Assembly (NCBI GenBank): GCA_014239625.1
Contig: JAAZYN010000325.1
Coordinates: forward strand, 1 to 5,282
Source: Myxococcales bacterium
Lineage (GTDB): Bacteria; Myxococcota_A; UBA9042; PHBI01; JAAZYN01
DNA length: 5,282 bases
Direction: 5' to 3'
A program made the translations under genes and the position numbers. This document shows positions 4,696-5,282 of the stretch, one piece after another. Numbering within the stretch: position 1 is the stretch's first letter; every line of letters starts with the position of its first letter. Below the pieces are notes generated by a model, which was given only the letters and a program-made list of their open reading frames with translations, was not told where the DNA came from and searched no databases.

Positions 4696-5282
4696 TCAGT
4701 ACCGACCCAAGAGGCGATCTCCGACACCAGAGGTCGCACCAGAGATGTCGCTGGAGTAGCGCACCGCCAGGGCGACGGTGCCGATAGCCAGAGCCGCGCT
4801 CTTGAGGGGATGCGTCTTGACCGTGGTGGATAGAGCGCCCCAGAAGGTCGGGGTGAGCTCATAGCCGGGGGGCACCTGCATGACCGGCGCGAGCTCGGCG
4901 CCACCGACCGGCTCAGCTCCGTACCCACCACCCCTCATGCCGGGCACTCGGATCTTCGGGATGCCAACCGGAGCGATGACCGGGGTCGGGATGACCTGAG
5001 GCGGCGTCGGGGTGACCAGGCGGGGAGGCCGCACCAGACGCGGGGGGCGCTGGTAGGGCAGCACAGGCCGCACAGGCCGCGCCAGGCGGGCCCGGAAGAT
5101 GTCCTGGGCCGTGGTGGCCTGGGGAGCAGGCTGCGGGGGCACGATGCGCCGCTGTGGGACGGTGAGCGCCCCAGGGCCCTGGTGGACCCGGCGACGACGC
5201 GGCACGACGGAGGCGCCACGGGACTTCAAGATCACGCGAGCGATCCGACGCACCTGGGCCGACGGGCTGTTCCGAGCAAGCT
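4696..5282 (-). CDS. Proline-rich basic protein with C-terminal membrane segment, partial at right edge
   Basis: I do not recognise this protein. Its frame is open to the window edge. The first visible candidate start is GTG at 5253 (185 residues from there), but no Shine-Dalgarno motif precedes it or the next GTG/TTG codons, whereas most neighbours have clear ones, so the true start probably lies outside. Counting from 5253, residues 1-35 are strongly basic (RRRR at 19-22). Residues 38-105 are rich in Pro, Arg and Val with short repeats (RPVRPV at 59-64; PPRLVR then PPRLVT at 70-82). Residues 106-124 are Gly-rich. A hydrophobic helix of about 17 residues (SAALAIGTVALAV at 152-164, flanked by K151 and R165) looks like one membrane pass. 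It ends in GRY, 13 bases before the start of the capsid candidate. A basic, extended arm plus a membrane anchor would suit a virion protein linking membrane to capsid or nucleic acid. That role is inferred from composition and context only. Confidence 0.75.
   Translation of the reverse strand, partial: LARNSPSAQVRRIARVILKSRGASVVPRRRRVHQGPGALTVPQRRIVPPQPAPQATTAQDIFRARLARPVRPVLPYQRPPRLVRPPRLVTPTPPQVIPTPVIAPVGIPKIRVPGMRGGGYGAEPVGGAELAPVMQVPPGYELTPTFWGALSTTVKTHPLKSAALAIGTVALAVRYSSDISGATSGVGDRLLGRY
5062..5079. repeat. Two tandem 9-base units inside the proline-rich gene
   Basis: The unit cacaggccg occurs twice back to back and encodes the Arg-Pro-Val / Arg-Pro-Val repeat of the minus-strand gene. 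A looser repeat nearby (about 5012-5050) encodes PPRLVR/PPRLVT. This is most simply local expansion of a low-complexity Pro/Arg linker, not a regulatory element. Confidence 0.55.

Noticed and set aside
4683..4931. 83-residue upstream extension of the capsid-candidate frame to GTG 4931
   Set aside because: It would overlap the preceding gene by more than 230 bases, its composition is Ser/Pro/Arg-rich as expected from the wrong frame of GC-rich coding DNA, and GGAGG marks a better start at 4682.

Overview
This GC-rich window carries nine genes, all reading leftward on the minus strand and packed almost end to end. The largest gap between genes is 63 bases, and two neighbouring pairs overlap by four bases in a GTGA stop/start arrangement. 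No promoter, tRNA, rRNA, CRISPR array or insertion sequence is visible. The block reads as the middle of one polycistronic transcript whose first and last genes are both cut by the window edges. The base composition and GAGG/GGAG-type ribosome binding sites suggest a high-GC bacterium or its virus, for example a myxobacterial, actinobacterial or proteobacterial host. The sequence does not settle which.

In transcription order (right to left) the genes are: (1) a basic, proline-rich protein with a membrane segment near its C-terminus, cut at the right edge; (2) a 529-residue protein with a basic helical N-terminal arm, a Pro/Gly linker and a beta-rich C-terminal domain, the best capsid candidate; (3) a 170-residue protein in which I can trace a degenerate lytic-transglycosylase (SLT) motif layout; (4) an unrecognised 134-residue protein; (5) a six-cysteine protein with a C-terminal membrane anchor; (6) a 97-residue protein with one N-terminal membrane segment; (7) a 162-residue protein with one N-terminal membrane segment and a 'FALP...YPI...H...AL...RYP' motif; (8) a 238-residue protein with two hydrophobic segments; (9) the start of another membrane-anchored protein, begun by a TTG codon and cut at the left edge.

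My interpretation is inference, not proof. It is the structural module of a small tailless virus, or an integrated copy of one, with an internal lipid membrane: a beta-rich capsid protein, a run of small single-pass membrane proteins and a possible virion peptidoglycan hydrolase. That set of parts is known from tectiviruses, corticoviruses, autolykiviruses and FLiP-like viruses. No packaging ATPase, integrase, replication protein or tail protein lies in the window, so the assignment rests on gene architecture and fold-like composition. I recognise no protein here as a close relative of a named family member, which fits a poorly described virus lineage.
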